Source: Chitinophaga vietnamensis
GTDB lineage: Bacteria; Bacteroidota; Bacteroidia; Chitinophagales; Chitinophagaceae
Direction: 5' to 3'
DNA: 64,000 nt
NCBI RefSeq assembly: GCF_902167635.1
Contig: NZ_CABHMS010000004.1
Coordinates: 620,001-684,000, forward strand
The notes under the pieces were generated by a model. It did not search any database and was not told the DNA's origin. It worked only from the letters and a program-made list of their open reading frames with translations. Shown here piece by piece: positions 26,244 through 35,266 of the stretch (its first letter is position 1; the number at the start of each line of letters is the position of its first letter). A program made the translations under genes and the position numbers.

Positions 26244-26927
26244 ATGGCAAGGATATTAGTTATTGAAGATGAAGAGAGAGTAGGAGCGCTGATCAGGCGA
26301 GGACTGGAAGAACAGGGTTACGAGGTAACGCTCGCGTGGGACGGAGAAGCCGGCCTGAAGCTGGCGCTGGGCACCGATTTCGATCTCGTGATCACCGATA
26401 TTGTATTACCCCGTGTGAATGGCCTCGAGTTGAGCCGCGCGATACGCGAGGCACGCCCGCTACTCCCCATACTCATGCTCACCGCACTCGGCACCACCGA
26501 CGATAAAGTGGAAGGCTTCGACGCCGGCGCCGACGACTACCTCGTGAAACCTTTCGACCTGCGCGAGCTGATGGTGCGTATCCGCGCCCTCCTCAAACGC
26601 AATCCCGTAGCGCCGCAACCCGCCACCAGGGTGCTCCGCTATGCCGACCTGGAAATGAACCTGCAAACCAAGATCGTTACCCGCGATGGCAAAGAGATCA
26701 ACCTCACCCCCAAAGAATTCCGCCTGCTGGAATATATGATGCAGCACCATGAAAGGGTACTGTCGCGCACCGAGATCGCCGAAAAGGTGTGGGATACCCA
26801 CTTCGATACCGGTACCAATTTCATCGATGTATATATCAACTATCTCCGGAAAAAGGTCGATAAAGATTTCTCTGTAAAGCTGATCCACACCAAACCCGGC
26901 ATGGGCTTCATTTTTAAAGCAGGATAA
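26244..26927 (+). CDS. OmpR-family response regulator (CusR-like) of the RND efflux locus
   Basis: 227 residues from ATG 26244. Receiver 1-118: E8-D9 acidic pocket, phospho-acceptor Asp52 in LVITDIVLPRVNG, MLTALGTTDD switch, DYLVKPFD lysine. Winged helix about 128-225 (INLTPKEFRLLEYMMQHHER; TGTNFIDVYINYLRKKVD). Followed after one base by its kinase and then by a metal-type RND efflux operon, the classical layout of cusRS/czcRS-like control. An array of four 11-bp repeats lies directly upstream of the efflux operon (28294-28337) and is the likely target. Confidence 0.94.
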   Translation: MARILVIEDEERVGALIRRGLEEQGYEVTLAWDGEAGLKLALGTDFDLVITDIVLPRVNGLELSRAIREARPLLPILMLTALGTTDDKVEGFDAGADDYLVKPFDLRELMVRIRALLKRNPVAPQPATRVLRYADLEMNLQTKIVTRDGKEINLTPKEFRLLEYMMQHHERVLSRTEIAEKVWDTHFDTGTNFIDVYINYLRKKVDKDFSVKLIHTKPGMGFIFKAG

Positions 26928-26928
26928 T

Positions 26929-28293
26929 ATGAAAATCCGGACCCGGCTTACCCTACTGTTTTCTGGCATCATCGCAGCATTGCTGCTGGTGTTTGCACTG
27001 GTGATCTATATTTCGTATGCCCGTGACCGTGAGGAACAATATTATCAGACCCTGCGCGCGCAAGCCACCACCAAAGCCAATCTGCTGCTGGATGCCAAGG
27101 TAAGCCCCTCGGTATTGCAGCTCATCTATAAAAACACCGCCTCCTCCGCTGAAGAGGAAGTAGCCATCTATGATCCCGGTTTCCACCTGCTCTACCACGA
27201 TGCCGTGGATATCGATAAAGTGAAGGAGACCCGGGAGATGATCAACGACATCGCGGCGAAAGGAGAGATCAGGTTCAGCCAGAGAGGTTTGCAGGTGGTT
27301 GGGTTCAGATATGAACACCGCAACGGCATTTATATCATTACCGCCGCCGCGGCCGATGAGGCCGGACTGGCGCGCCTCCGCAACCTCGCCTATACGCTGG
27401 TACTTGCCTTCGGCGGCAGCGTAGTGCTGGTATTCCTCGCCGGGCAGTTCTTTGCCCGCCAGGCCCTGAAACCGGTGTCTGATATGGTAGACCAGATGCA
27501 GGAGATCACCGCCACCAACCTCGACCTGCGCCTCAACGAAGGCAATGGTAAAGACGAGATCGCCGAACTGGCCATCACTTTCAACCGCATGCTCGATAGT
27601 CTTGAGCAATCCTTCGATGCGCAGAAACAGTTTGTATCAAATATCTCGCATGAGCTGCGAACCCCGCTCACAGCCATGATGGCTGAACTGGAGATCACGG
27701 CCTCCCGCGAGCGGCCGGCATCGGAATACCGAGAGTCCATGCATCACGCCATTGAAGATGCACAGCGCCTCGTGAAGCTCTCCAACAGCCTGCTCGATCT
27801 GGCCAAAGCCAGCTATGATCCCGCAGAGATCAACTTCCGCGAAATACGCCTCGATGAGGTGCTGATGGAAGCCCGCAGCAGCATATTGCAGGCACACCCC
27901 TCGTACAAGATCAGTGTGGTATTTGAAGAAGATATGGAAGACGACGACTTCATCTCCGTAAACGGCAATGAATACCTGCTCAAAGTGGCTTTTATCAACT
28001 TAATGGAAAATGGCTGCAAGTTCTCCGCGCCGCCGGAGGTGACGGTGGCGGTCACCTGGTTCAAAGGCTATACTGTATTGCGTTTTACAGACCATGGCGT
28101 GGGCATCTCCAAAGAAGACCTCCCCAATATCTTTACCCCCTTCTATCGTGGCGCCAACAAACCGGTGGCCTCGGGGAATGGTATTGGGCTATCGCTCGTA
28201 CAGAAGATCATACGGCTGCATAAAGGCGATATTACGGTACAATCCAGGCCAGGCATGGGTGCCGTATTCACGGTGGAGCTGCCGCATATCTGA
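26929..28293 (+). CDS. Sensor histidine kinase (CusS-like)
   Basis: 454 residues. TM1 about 9-30, periplasmic domain 31-152, TM2 about 153-173, HAMP 175-230, HisKA with His241 in FVSNISHELRTPLTAMMAEL, HATPase with NLMENGCKFSAPP, DHGVGISKEDLPNIFTPFYR and GNGIGLSLVQKIIRLHKGD. One base after the regulator stop, so translationally coupled. The periplasmic domain has no obvious His/Met/Cys metal cluster; the metal signal is inferred from the efflux genes next to it. Confidence 0.94.
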   Translation: MKIRTRLTLLFSGIIAALLLVFALVIYISYARDREEQYYQTLRAQATTKANLLLDAKVSPSVLQLIYKNTASSAEEEVAIYDPGFHLLYHDAVDIDKVKETREMINDIAAKGEIRFSQRGLQVVGFRYEHRNGIYIITAAAADEAGLARLRNLAYTLVLAFGGSVVLVFLAGQFFARQALKPVSDMVDQMQEITATNLDLRLNEGNGKDEIAELAITFNRMLDSLEQSFDAQKQFVSNISHELRTPLTAMMAELEITASRERPASEYRESMHHAIEDAQRLVKLSNSLLDLAKASYDPAEINFREIRLDEVLMEARSSILQAHPSYKISVVFEEDMEDDDFISVNGNEYLLKVAFINLMENGCKFSAPPEVTVAVTWFKGYTVLRFTDHGVGISKEDLPNIFTPFYRGANKPVASGNGIGLSLVQKIIRLHKGDITVQSRPGMGAVFTVELPHI

Positions 28294-28337
28294 TTTTAAT
28301 TTTTTTTTAATGGTTTTTTAAACGTTCTCTAACTGAT
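28294..28337 (+). promoter_or_regulatory. Array of four tandem 11-bp repeats upstream of the RND operon
   Basis: Units TTTTAATTTTT, TTTTAATGGTT, TTTTAAACGTT, CTCTAACTGAT, with TTTTAA/CTCTAA at 28294, 28305, 28316 and 28327, exactly 11 bp apart. The proximal CTCTAAC core ends 22 nt before the -7 box TACCTTTG. Same period, polarity and distance as the 8177-8231 array. Confidence 0.6.
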
Positions 28338-28355
28338 GTTGCGCAGTCGCTATTA

Positions 28356-28363
28356 TACCTTTG
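28356..28363 (+). promoter_or_regulatory. -7 promoter box (TACCTTTG) of the RND efflux operon
   Basis: Fits TAnnTTTG; no TTTG at the -33 distance. The position argues that the adaptor starts at ATG 28396 and not at the earlier in-frame codons 28336 or 28372. Confidence 0.6.
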
Positions 28364-28395
28364 CGCCATCAATGCATACACGTAATTTTTCCTTT

Positions 28396-29502
28396 ATGAA
28401 GATGATGACCATTGGATGCTGTGCAGTATTGCTGGCCGCCTCCTGCAACCAAAAGCCCGCGCCCGCCGGAAGCGCCGATTACGAGCTCCATGGCGATACC
28501 ATCCGTCTCAAACACGGATCACCGCTGGAAGCCAGGCTGCGTACTGCTACTGTAGAAGCGTCTCCCTACCGCCTGCAACTGCTGACCGCCGGGATCGTAA
28601 AAGCGATCCCCAACAATTATGCGGAGATCGCGCCACCGTTCTCCGGCCGTGTGTTAAAATCGTTTATGCGTTTAGGTGAGCAGGTGAACGAGGGCGCTCC
28701 CTTGTTCGAAATCTCCTCACCGGATTTTATCGCAGCGCAAAAAGCCTGGTTCCAGGCCAAACAGCTGTTCGACCTCGCCACCACCGCCAGACGCCGCCAG
28801 CAAGACCTGTTGCAGCACGGCGTAGGCGCGCAGAAAGACTTTGACGAGGCCACCGCCAATGCCGCCGTTCAACAGAAAGAATTTGAAAATGCACAAGCCG
28901 CATTACAGATCTATAAAGTCGATCCCAAACAAATGGTGCTGGGCCAGCCCCTCACCGTACGCGCACCCATACACGGAGAAGTGATCGACAACCGCCTCGT
29001 TACCGGTCAGTTCATCAAGAGCGATGGCGGCCCCGTAGCTATCGTGGCGGAACTTTCCAAAGTATGGATCGCCGGCCAGGTGCGTGAAAAAGATATTCGC
29101 TTCATCCGCGAAAATGATGACGTAACCGTAGATCTCGCGGCACTGCCCGATCTCCGCATCAAAGGAAAGATATTCCATATAGGCAGGATCGTGGATGAAA
29201 CCACCCGCGCCATCGAAGTACTGATGGTTTGCGATAACCCCGGCCACCAGCTGAAACCCGGCATGTACGCCAATGTACACTTCATCGATCCGCCACAAAC
29301 GCAGATACGCGTACCGGCTACCGCCATCATGCAACAGGAGAATTCCGGCTACGTATTCGTGGAAGCCGCTCCCGGCGCCTGGTGCAGGCGGAAAGTAACT
29401 ACCGGCGAAACAGACAGCACACAGGTGATCATCACCGGCGGTCTGCAACCCGGCGAAAAAATTATCACACAAGGCGGGTTCTATCTGTCTGAAATAAAAT
29501 AA
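28396..29502 (+). CDS. RND efflux periplasmic adaptor (membrane fusion lipoprotein, CusB/CzcB-like)
   Basis: 368 residues from ATG 28396, giving a lipoprotein signal MKMMTIGCCAVLLAASC with lipobox LAASC. Barrel-sandwich halves flank a helical hairpin: SGRVLKSFMRLGEQVNEGAP, hairpin about 120-180 (FQAKQLFDLATTARRRQQDL), then VRAPIHGEVIDNRLVTGQFI, a beta-barrel domain and a membrane-proximal domain ending EKIITQGGFYLSEIK. It bridges the inner-membrane pump and TolC. Pump gene starts 6 nt later. Part of a four-gene efflux unit. Confidence 0.92.
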   Translation: MKMMTIGCCAVLLAASCNQKPAPAGSADYELHGDTIRLKHGSPLEARLRTATVEASPYRLQLLTAGIVKAIPNNYAEIAPPFSGRVLKSFMRLGEQVNEGAPLFEISSPDFIAAQKAWFQAKQLFDLATTARRRQQDLLQHGVGAQKDFDEATANAAVQQKEFENAQAALQIYKVDPKQMVLGQPLTVRAPIHGEVIDNRLVTGQFIKSDGGPVAIVAELSKVWIAGQVREKDIRFIRENDDVTVDLAALPDLRIKGKIFHIGRIVDETTRAIEVLMVCDNPGHQLKPGMYANVHFIDPPQTQIRVPATAIMQQENSGYVFVEAAPGAWCRRKVTTGETDSTQVIITGGLQPGEKIITQGGFYLSEIK

Positions 29503-29508
29503 CAGCCT

Positions 29509-32500
29509 ATGAAACGACTGATCAGAACCGCACTGGAAAAACGCTGGCTGTTTGTAGCATTGTTCCTCCTGCTGGCCTTTTTTGGCTACTACTCCTGGAC
29601 GCAATTGTCTGTAGAAGCCTACCCGGATATCGCCGACGTAACCTCGCAGGTAGTAACACAGGTGCCCGGCCTCGCCGCAGAAGAGGTGGAGCAACAGATC
29701 ACCGTGCCGCTGGAACGCGCGCTCAACGGCATGCCCGGCATGCACGTAATGCGCTCCCGCTCTACCTTCGGCCTCTCCATGATCACCATGGTATTTGATG
29801 ACGGAATAGATGATTACTGGGCACGCCAGCGCATCACCGAAAGGATCCGTGAAGTAGACCTGCCCTACGGCGCAAAGCCAGGACTGGACCCGCTTACATC
29901 GCCCATCGGGGAAATTTACCGCTATATCATCGAAAGTAAATCCGCCGACCTCCGCGCACTCACCGACCTGCAAAACTGGGTGATCATCCCCAGGATACGG
30001 CAGGTGCCCGGCGTAGCGGACGTAACGAATTTCGGCGGCCTCACCACACAATACCAGGTGGAACTGGACCCGCATAAACTAGAGCAGTACAACCTGCCAT
30101 TGGGATCTGTGGTGAGCACCATCTCCAGCAATAACAATAACAGCGGCGGCAGCGTGTTGCAACGCGGCGACCTTGGCTACGTTGTACGTGGCATAGGCCT
30201 GATGCGCTCTCTCAATGATATCGGCGCTACCGTGGTGAGAACAGATAAAGGCGTGCCGCTCTTCCTCCGCGATCTCGGCACCTTGAAATACGGCAACCTC
30301 GAAAGAAAAGGCGTGCTGGGCTTCACCGATCATGAACGCCATTACAGCGAAGGCATTGAAGGTATCGTGCTGCTGCTGAAAGGACAGAACCCTTCCAAAG
30401 TGCTGGAAGGCGTGCATGCCGCTGTAGAAGAGCTGAACAACGGCGTACTGCCTGCCGGCGTAAAAATACATCCTTACCTCGACCGTACCGCACTGGTGGA
30501 TACCACGCTGCATACGGTATCGCATACACTCCTGGAAGGGATGACATTGGTGGTGATCGTACTGATCGTTTTCCTGGGCAGCTGGCGCGCCGCCGTGCTG
30601 GTGGCCATCACCATTCCTTTCAGCCTCTTGTTTGCTTTCATCTGCATGCATTTTACGCACATCCCCGCTAACCTCTTGTCATTGGGCGCGGTGGATTTTG
30701 GCATCATCGTAGATGGTGCGATCGTGATGATGGAGATGATATTGAAACAGCGCGAAGATCATCCGGAGATGATATTTGAAGAGAAGACGATCGCGCAGCA
30801 GGTAGTATCGGTGGGCAAGCCGATATTTTTTGCCACCATCATTATCATCACGGCTTATCTGCCATTATTTGCTTTTGAAAGGGTAGAGAAGAAGCTGTTC
30901 ACGCCCATGGCCTTCACCGTAGGCTATGCGCTGTTTGGCGCGCTGGCAGTGGCTTTGCTGCTAATACCCGGATTAGCGTATATGCTTTACCGTAAGCCGC
31001 GCAAGTTGCATCATAACCGCTGGCTGCAAAAGCTGACGGTGATGTATCATCGCCGCATCAGCAAGATCGTAGAGAAGCCGCGCCAGGTATTCCTGCCGCT
31101 GGGCATCGTGCTGGCCGCTGCCGCAGTGCTGACGGTGATGGTAGGTAAAGACTTCCTCCCGCCGCTGGATGAAGGCTCCATCTGGCTGCAGGTGCAGTTG
31201 CCTCCCGGCCTGGCATTGCCCAAGGCCCGCGAAATGGCCGACTCCCTGCGGGAGCGCACCCTGCGCCATCCGGAAGTGACCTATATGATGACGCAAGCGG
31301 GCCGCAATGATGATGGTACCGATCCCTTCACCCCATCTCACTTTGAATGTTCTATCGGTATCAAACCATATAGCGAATGGCCTTCCGGCAAAAGAAAGAG
31401 CGACCTTATCCAGGAACTCGCGGCGGATTACGCCACCATGCCGGGGTATACGGTAGGTTTCAGTCAGCCGATGATCGACGGCGTAATGGACAAGATCTCC
31501 GGCGCGCACAGTGAGCTGGTGGTGAAAGTTTATGGAGAAGATTTTCGCGAAACCAGGCGCATCGCAGAAGAAGTGTTGTCGACCTTGAAAACGATACATG
31601 GCGCCGCCGACCTGGCCATCGACCAGGAGCCGCCATTGCCGCAATTACAGATACGCGCCAACAGAGACGAGATCGCGCGTTACGGCCTCAATATCTCCGA
31701 CGTGACGGAACTGATCGAAGTAGCGGTGGGCGGAAAGGCCGTATCACAGGTATTTGCAGGTAACCGCGTGTATGATATCACCTGCCGTTATGCAGAAGAC
31801 AGCCGCAATACACCGGAGAAGATCGGTAACCTGATGCTGACCAGCGCTACCGGCGCCAGGATACCATTATCGCAGGTAGCTACCGTGTCGCTGGCTACGG
31901 GCGAGAGCACGATCACGCGCGAGATGAACAAGCGCCATCTCACCGTACGCCTCAACCTGCGCGGTATCGATCTGACTTCTTTCCTCAAGATTGCGCAGGC
32001 GAAAATAGCGTCGCAGGTGAAATATGATCATACTAAATACCGCGTGCAATGGGGTGGTCAGTTCGAGAACCAGAACCGCGCCTATGGCCGTTTGGCGGTG
32101 ATCGTTCCGCTGGCGCTGGCGATTATGTTCATCCTCTTGTATGGCGCCTTCGGCAAATTCAGGCAGGCAGGTTTGATCCTTTCCATTGTGCCGCTGGCAT
32201 TGTTTGGCGGTATGCTGGCGCTCAATGTGCGCGGCATGACGCTGAACGTATCTTCTGCCGTAGGCTTCATCGCCTTGTTTGGCGTGGCGATACAGAACGG
32301 GGTGATCATGGTGTCGCATATCAACCAGTTGCGGCGTCAGGGATTGCCTTTGCAGGCAGCTGTGATACATGGTGCGCAGGATCGTTTCCGACCCGTGCTG
32401 ATGACCGCTACCGTAGCGGTGTTGGGCCTGCTGCCGGCATCGCTGGCTACAGGCATCGGCTCCGACGTACAAAGGCCATTGGCTACGGTGATCGTATACG

Positions 32501-32586
32501 GTCTGCTCTTCTCTACCTTGCTCACCCTGTATGCATTACCGGCAATATATTATCTCACAGAAAGAAAATATAACAATGAGAATTAA
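29509..32586 (+). CDS. HME-type RND efflux pump (CusA/CzcA family)
   Basis: 1025 residues, typical for HME-RND. TM1 lies near residue 12; two large periplasmic loops, twelve TM helices. The fourth helix carries the heavy-metal signature AVDFGIIVDGAIVMMEMILK (two Asp and one Glu at the DFGxxxDGxxxxxE spacing), used for proton-coupled metal export. Other family blocks: AYPDIADVTSQVVTQVPGLA near the N-terminus and FIALFGVAIQNGVIMVSHIN in the second half. Metal (Cu/Ag versus Co/Zn/Cd) cannot be fixed from this. Stop overlaps the TolC start by 11 nt. Confidence 0.95.
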   Translation: MKRLIRTALEKRWLFVALFLLLAFFGYYSWTQLSVEAYPDIADVTSQVVTQVPGLAAEEVEQQITVPLERALNGMPGMHVMRSRSTFGLSMITMVFDDGIDDYWARQRITERIREVDLPYGAKPGLDPLTSPIGEIYRYIIESKSADLRALTDLQNWVIIPRIRQVPGVADVTNFGGLTTQYQVELDPHKLEQYNLPLGSVVSTISSNNNNSGGSVLQRGDLGYVVRGIGLMRSLNDIGATVVRTDKGVPLFLRDLGTLKYGNLERKGVLGFTDHERHYSEGIEGIVLLLKGQNPSKVLEGVHAAVEELNNGVLPAGVKIHPYLDRTALVDTTLHTVSHTLLEGMTLVVIVLIVFLGSWRAAVLVAITIPFSLLFAFICMHFTHIPANLLSLGAVDFGIIVDGAIVMMEMILKQREDHPEMIFEEKTIAQQVVSVGKPIFFATIIIITAYLPLFAFERVEKKLFTPMAFTVGYALFGALAVALLLIPGLAYMLYRKPRKLHHNRWLQKLTVMYHRRISKIVEKPRQVFLPLGIVLAAAAVLTVMVGKDFLPPLDEGSIWLQVQLPPGLALPKAREMADSLRERTLRHPEVTYMMTQAGRNDDGTDPFTPSHFECSIGIKPYSEWPSGKRKSDLIQELAADYATMPGYTVGFSQPMIDGVMDKISGAHSELVVKVYGEDFRETRRIAEEVLSTLKTIHGAADLAIDQEPPLPQLQIRANRDEIARYGLNISDVTELIEVAVGGKAVSQVFAGNRVYDITCRYAEDSRNTPEKIGNLMLTSATGARIPLSQVATVSLATGESTITREMNKRHLTVRLNLRGIDLTSFLKIAQAKIASQVKYDHTKYRVQWGGQFENQNRAYGRLAVIVPLALAIMFILLYGAFGKFRQAGLILSIVPLALFGGMLALNVRGMTLNVSSAVGFIALFGVAIQNGVIMVSHINQLRRQGLPLQAAVIHGAQDRFRPVLMTATVAVLGLLPASLATGIGSDVQRPLATVIVYGLLFSTLLTLYALPAIYYLTERKYNNEN

Positions 32587-33838
32587 ATACCTGCTGCCGG
32601 CGCTGTTGCTTTGCAGCAGTGGTTTACAGGCACAAGATACTACCCGGCTGCAATACCCGCAGTTCCTCGCGCAGGTGGGGCAGCACAACCTCGGCTATGC
32701 CGCAGAGAAATTCAATGTAGATGTAGCTTCGGCCAATATCGAAATCGCCAAGGTGTTCCCCGATCCGCAATGGACGGCCGGTTTCGCCGACAATGGCCAG
32801 CGCCGGATGGAGACAGGCTACGCTTTCAACAGCGGCCTCTCCTGGACCCTGGAGCTGGGCGGCAAGCGCCGCGCGCGCATCGGTCTCGCCAAAGAAGAGC
32901 ATTCCCTGGCCAAACTGCAACTGGCCGATTATTTCCGTAATCTCCGCGCCGATGCTACCCTGGCCTATTTGCAGGCCATGCAACAGCAACGGCTATACGA
33001 AATAAAAAAGCAGGCCTGGCAATTTATGGACCAGCTGGCCATCGCAGATTCTATCCGCTTTAAAGCGGGCGCTATAACGGAAACGGATGCACGACAATCG
33101 CGCGTGGAAGCAGGTACGCTGCTCACGGAAACCTACCAGGCGGCGGCCGACTGGAAAACCGCCATGCTGCAGCTCAACCAGCTCAGCGGCGTACAGTCCG
33201 CAGATACGCTGCCATTGGCTACCGGCGACCTTGGCCGTTTCGTGCGCCACTTCCCCTTGCAGGACCTGCTGATGCAGGCCACGCAGCAACGTGCCGACCT
33301 GCTCGCCGCTTTGCAGCAGCAACAGGTGGCGCAGCAGGCTTTGCGTGTGGCGCGCAGCTCCCGCGTGATAGACCTGGGGCTGAATGCAGGTCTTAACGCC
33401 ACTTCTGTCGTTACTAACGTGGTCGCACCTACGCCGTCGATGAATACTTTATCGGCCGGTGTTTCCGTGCCGCTCAAGTTCTCAAATAAATACAAAGGAG
33501 AGCTGCTGGCGGCCAATGCAGGCATAAAGCAATCGGCGGTGCAAACGAAACAGGCATCCGTGCAGGTGCAAACAGAGGTGATACAGGCCTACACCAATTA
33601 CGAGGCCGCCACGCGGCAGCTGCAACTCTTCGATGCAGGCCTGCTGGATGACGCCCGCAAGGTGCTGGCAGGAAAAACATATGCCTACAGGCGTGGTGAA
33701 ACCACCTTGCTGGAGGTGCTGAATGCACAACGTACGTATAATGATGTGCAGCAACAATATTATCAAACTGTTTACCAGCATGCGGCCGCCCTGGTGGAGC
33801 TGGAGCGCGCCGCCGGCATCTGGGACATTGAATTTTAA
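32576..33838 (+). CDS. TolC family outer-membrane efflux protein
   Basis: 420 residues from ATG 32576, which yields a signal peptide MRIKYLLPALLLCSSGLQA-QD; the longer frame lies inside the pump gene. Two repeats of long coiled helices (LADYFRNLRADATLAYLQAM; VQTEVIQAYTNYEAATRQLQ) and the final RRGETTLLEVLNAQRTYNDV motif are TolC/CusC-like. Forms the outer-membrane duct of the RND system. Overlaps the pump gene by 11 nt. Confidence 0.9.
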   Translation: MRIKYLLPALLLCSSGLQAQDTTRLQYPQFLAQVGQHNLGYAAEKFNVDVASANIEIAKVFPDPQWTAGFADNGQRRMETGYAFNSGLSWTLELGGKRRARIGLAKEEHSLAKLQLADYFRNLRADATLAYLQAMQQQRLYEIKKQAWQFMDQLAIADSIRFKAGAITETDARQSRVEAGTLLTETYQAAADWKTAMLQLNQLSGVQSADTLPLATGDLGRFVRHFPLQDLLMQATQQRADLLAALQQQQVAQQALRVARSSRVIDLGLNAGLNATSVVTNVVAPTPSMNTLSAGVSVPLKFSNKYKGELLAANAGIKQSAVQTKQASVQVQTEVIQAYTNYEAATRQLQLFDAGLLDDARKVLAGKTYAYRRGETTLLEVLNAQRTYNDVQQQYYQTVYQHAAALVELERAAGIWDIEF

Positions 33839-33841
33839 CGC

Positions 33842-34462
33842 ATGAAACAACTATTCATATTGCTGGCGGCCTTGCTGATAGCGGCCGGCGTACAGGCACA
33901 GGAGCAGGAACAGCATTTCCGTTTCGGTATCAAAGCCGGCGCACAGGTGGCGCAGCTGCGCGGCCAGAACCTCGACAGTATCTCTGCCAATGGCGAAAGC
34001 AAAGGACAGCCCGGCCTCTTGCTGGGCCTCTCTGCGGAATCGCCTGTGAGCCGCTACTTCCTGTTGAAACATGATATCTTTTTCAGCAGCCGCCGCATCA
34101 CATTGAAGAATGCCGATGGATCGGATGCGCCGCTGCGTCGCAGCAACATCGATATCTTCCCGATATCTCCCACCTTGCATTATAAAGGACTGGAAATATT
34201 TGCAGGCCCTTATGCAAGCATACTGGTATCCACCAAACTCAATGGCAACGACTATTTCGGTAATGGCACCACTGACCGTGGCTATTCCCAGAAAACAGAT
34301 TTCGGCTTCACTACCGGCGCCGGCTATACGTTAAAAGAACATTGGCATATCGAATTCCGCTATGTACACGGCTTACAGTCGATGGTGGAGAACCCGGCTG
34401 TACATCAGCAATTGAAAATATATAACCGCTATATGGGATTGACGTTGGGCTATTGGTTTTAA
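33842..34462 (+). CDS. Porin family / outer membrane beta-barrel protein (OMP_b-brl_2-like)
   Basis: 206 residues. Signal peptide MKQLFILLAALLIAAGVQA-QE, then an eight-strand-like barrel: FRFGIKAGAQVAQLRGQNL, LGLSAESPVSRYFLLKHDIF, DFGFTTGAGYTLKEHWHIEF, terminal YMGLTLGYWF with an aromatic last residue as in assembled outer-membrane barrels. Starts 3 nt after the tolC stop, so it is the last gene of the efflux operon; its role there is unclear. Confidence 0.82.
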   Translation: MKQLFILLAALLIAAGVQAQEQEQHFRFGIKAGAQVAQLRGQNLDSISANGESKGQPGLLLGLSAESPVSRYFLLKHDIFFSSRRITLKNADGSDAPLRRSNIDIFPISPTLHYKGLEIFAGPYASILVSTKLNGNDYFGNGTTDRGYSQKTDFGFTTGAGYTLKEHWHIEFRYVHGLQSMVENPAVHQQLKIYNRYMGLTLGYWF

Positions 34463-34645
34463 GCGGAAGTTGTCTGGCTCAGATTATACTGATTGAAAGG
34501 ATTAGGATTTTTTATCAGGATTAATAAAGATTAAAGGATTCGCGAAGATCATCTCGATTTGATCTTCGAATCCTTTATCTTATTAATCCTGATAAAAAAT
34601 CCTGGTAATCCTTCTCAATCAGTATATCTCCTAGACAACCTCCGC
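34463..34645. repeat. Palindromic intergenic repeat, family A
   Basis: Left arm GAAGTTGTCTGGCTCAGATT ... GATTGAAAGGATTAGGATTT ... GGATTCGCGAAGATC; right arm is the reverse complement (GATCTTCGAATCC ... AATCCTGGTAATCC ... AGACAACCTCCGC). Spans the gap between two convergent genes; its right end contains the stop and last codons of the lipoprotein gene. Confidence 0.9.
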
Positions 34646-35116
34646 ACTACTCAAATACTTTTCATATTCCCCCTCTATGTTGGTGATATCCGCTTTGTGT
34701 ACGGATTTGCCATCGAATATCAGTACGCCCCAGTTGTATTGTTCTTCATCGAGGTTGAGCTGTTGCGGTTTGCCGCCGGTGGGGCGGAAGCTCAGGGCGC
34801 CGTTGGTGGCGTCTACGATTTCGATGCCTTTATCGGCCAGGAATTGGCGTGAATCGGAGAGGTAGTGCTGGTTGTCGTCCGCGATGGTGTAGAAGGCTTC
34901 TTCGCCGTTCTCTTTTTTCAGCTTCGCCAGTTTATGTTCATCGGGTGCGTAGAATACGGCACAGCGGCGGGTGATCTTGAGTGCTTTCGGATCTTCCGCT
35001 ACGGTTTTTACGCTGGCCGCCGGTGCGGCGTTGGCGGTGGGCAGTTCCGGTGCATGCGGGTGTTGACAGGCTCCCAGCAGGAGTATGCCTGCCGCTAAAA
35101 GATGTGGTGTCTTCAT
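34631..35116 (-). CDS. Lipoprotein of unknown function
   Basis: 161 residues from ATG 35116, which gives a lipoprotein signal MKTPHLLAAGILLLGAC (lipobox LGAC, Cys17). A Pro/Ala-rich linker follows (about 20-45), then a soluble domain with ITRRCAVFYAPDEHKLAKLK, FYTIADDNQHYLSDSRQFLA and LNLDEEQYNWGVLIFDGKSV. No family recognised. Longer in-frame starts (to 35224) would break the signal. Its last codons lie within the family A palindrome. Confidence 0.75.
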   Translation of the reverse strand: MKTPHLLAAGILLLGACQHPHAPELPTANAAPAASVKTVAEDPKALKITRRCAVFYAPDEHKLAKLKKENGEEAFYTIADDNQHYLSDSRQFLADKGIEIVDATNGALSFRPTGGKPQQLNLDEEQYNWGVLIFDGKSVHKADITNIEGEYEKYLSSAEVV

Positions 35117-35220
35117 GGATAGTTGAATTAGCATATATTGATCTGTATGGTGTATCGGCTGCCGCAGCCGGTAAATATAGTATACTTTTTTTATATACGA
35201 TAGTTTTCCGGAGAAAAAAA

Positions 35221-35240
35221 ACATTGAAATATTTCAATGT
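35221..35240. promoter_or_regulatory. Perfect 20-bp palindrome (ArsR operator)
   Basis: ACATTGAAATATTTCAATGT is its own reverse complement. It covers the expected -33 position (TTTC at 35232-35235, 19 nt before the -7 box) of the arsR promoter, a usual site for ArsR/SmtB autorepression. Confidence 0.75.
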
Positions 35241-35254
35241 TTCAAAAAATGGTC

Positions 35255-35262
35255 TATATTTG
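35255..35262 (+). promoter_or_regulatory. -7 promoter box (TATATTTG) of the arsR gene
   Basis: Matches TAnnTTTG; ATG 35267 begins only 4 nt after it, implying a leaderless or nearly leaderless transcript. Confidence 0.65.
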
Positions 35263-35266
35263 CGTC

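Noticed and set aside
28903-30075. 390-codon minus-strand open frame
   Set aside because: Antisense to the adaptor and pump genes; low-complexity, no domain.
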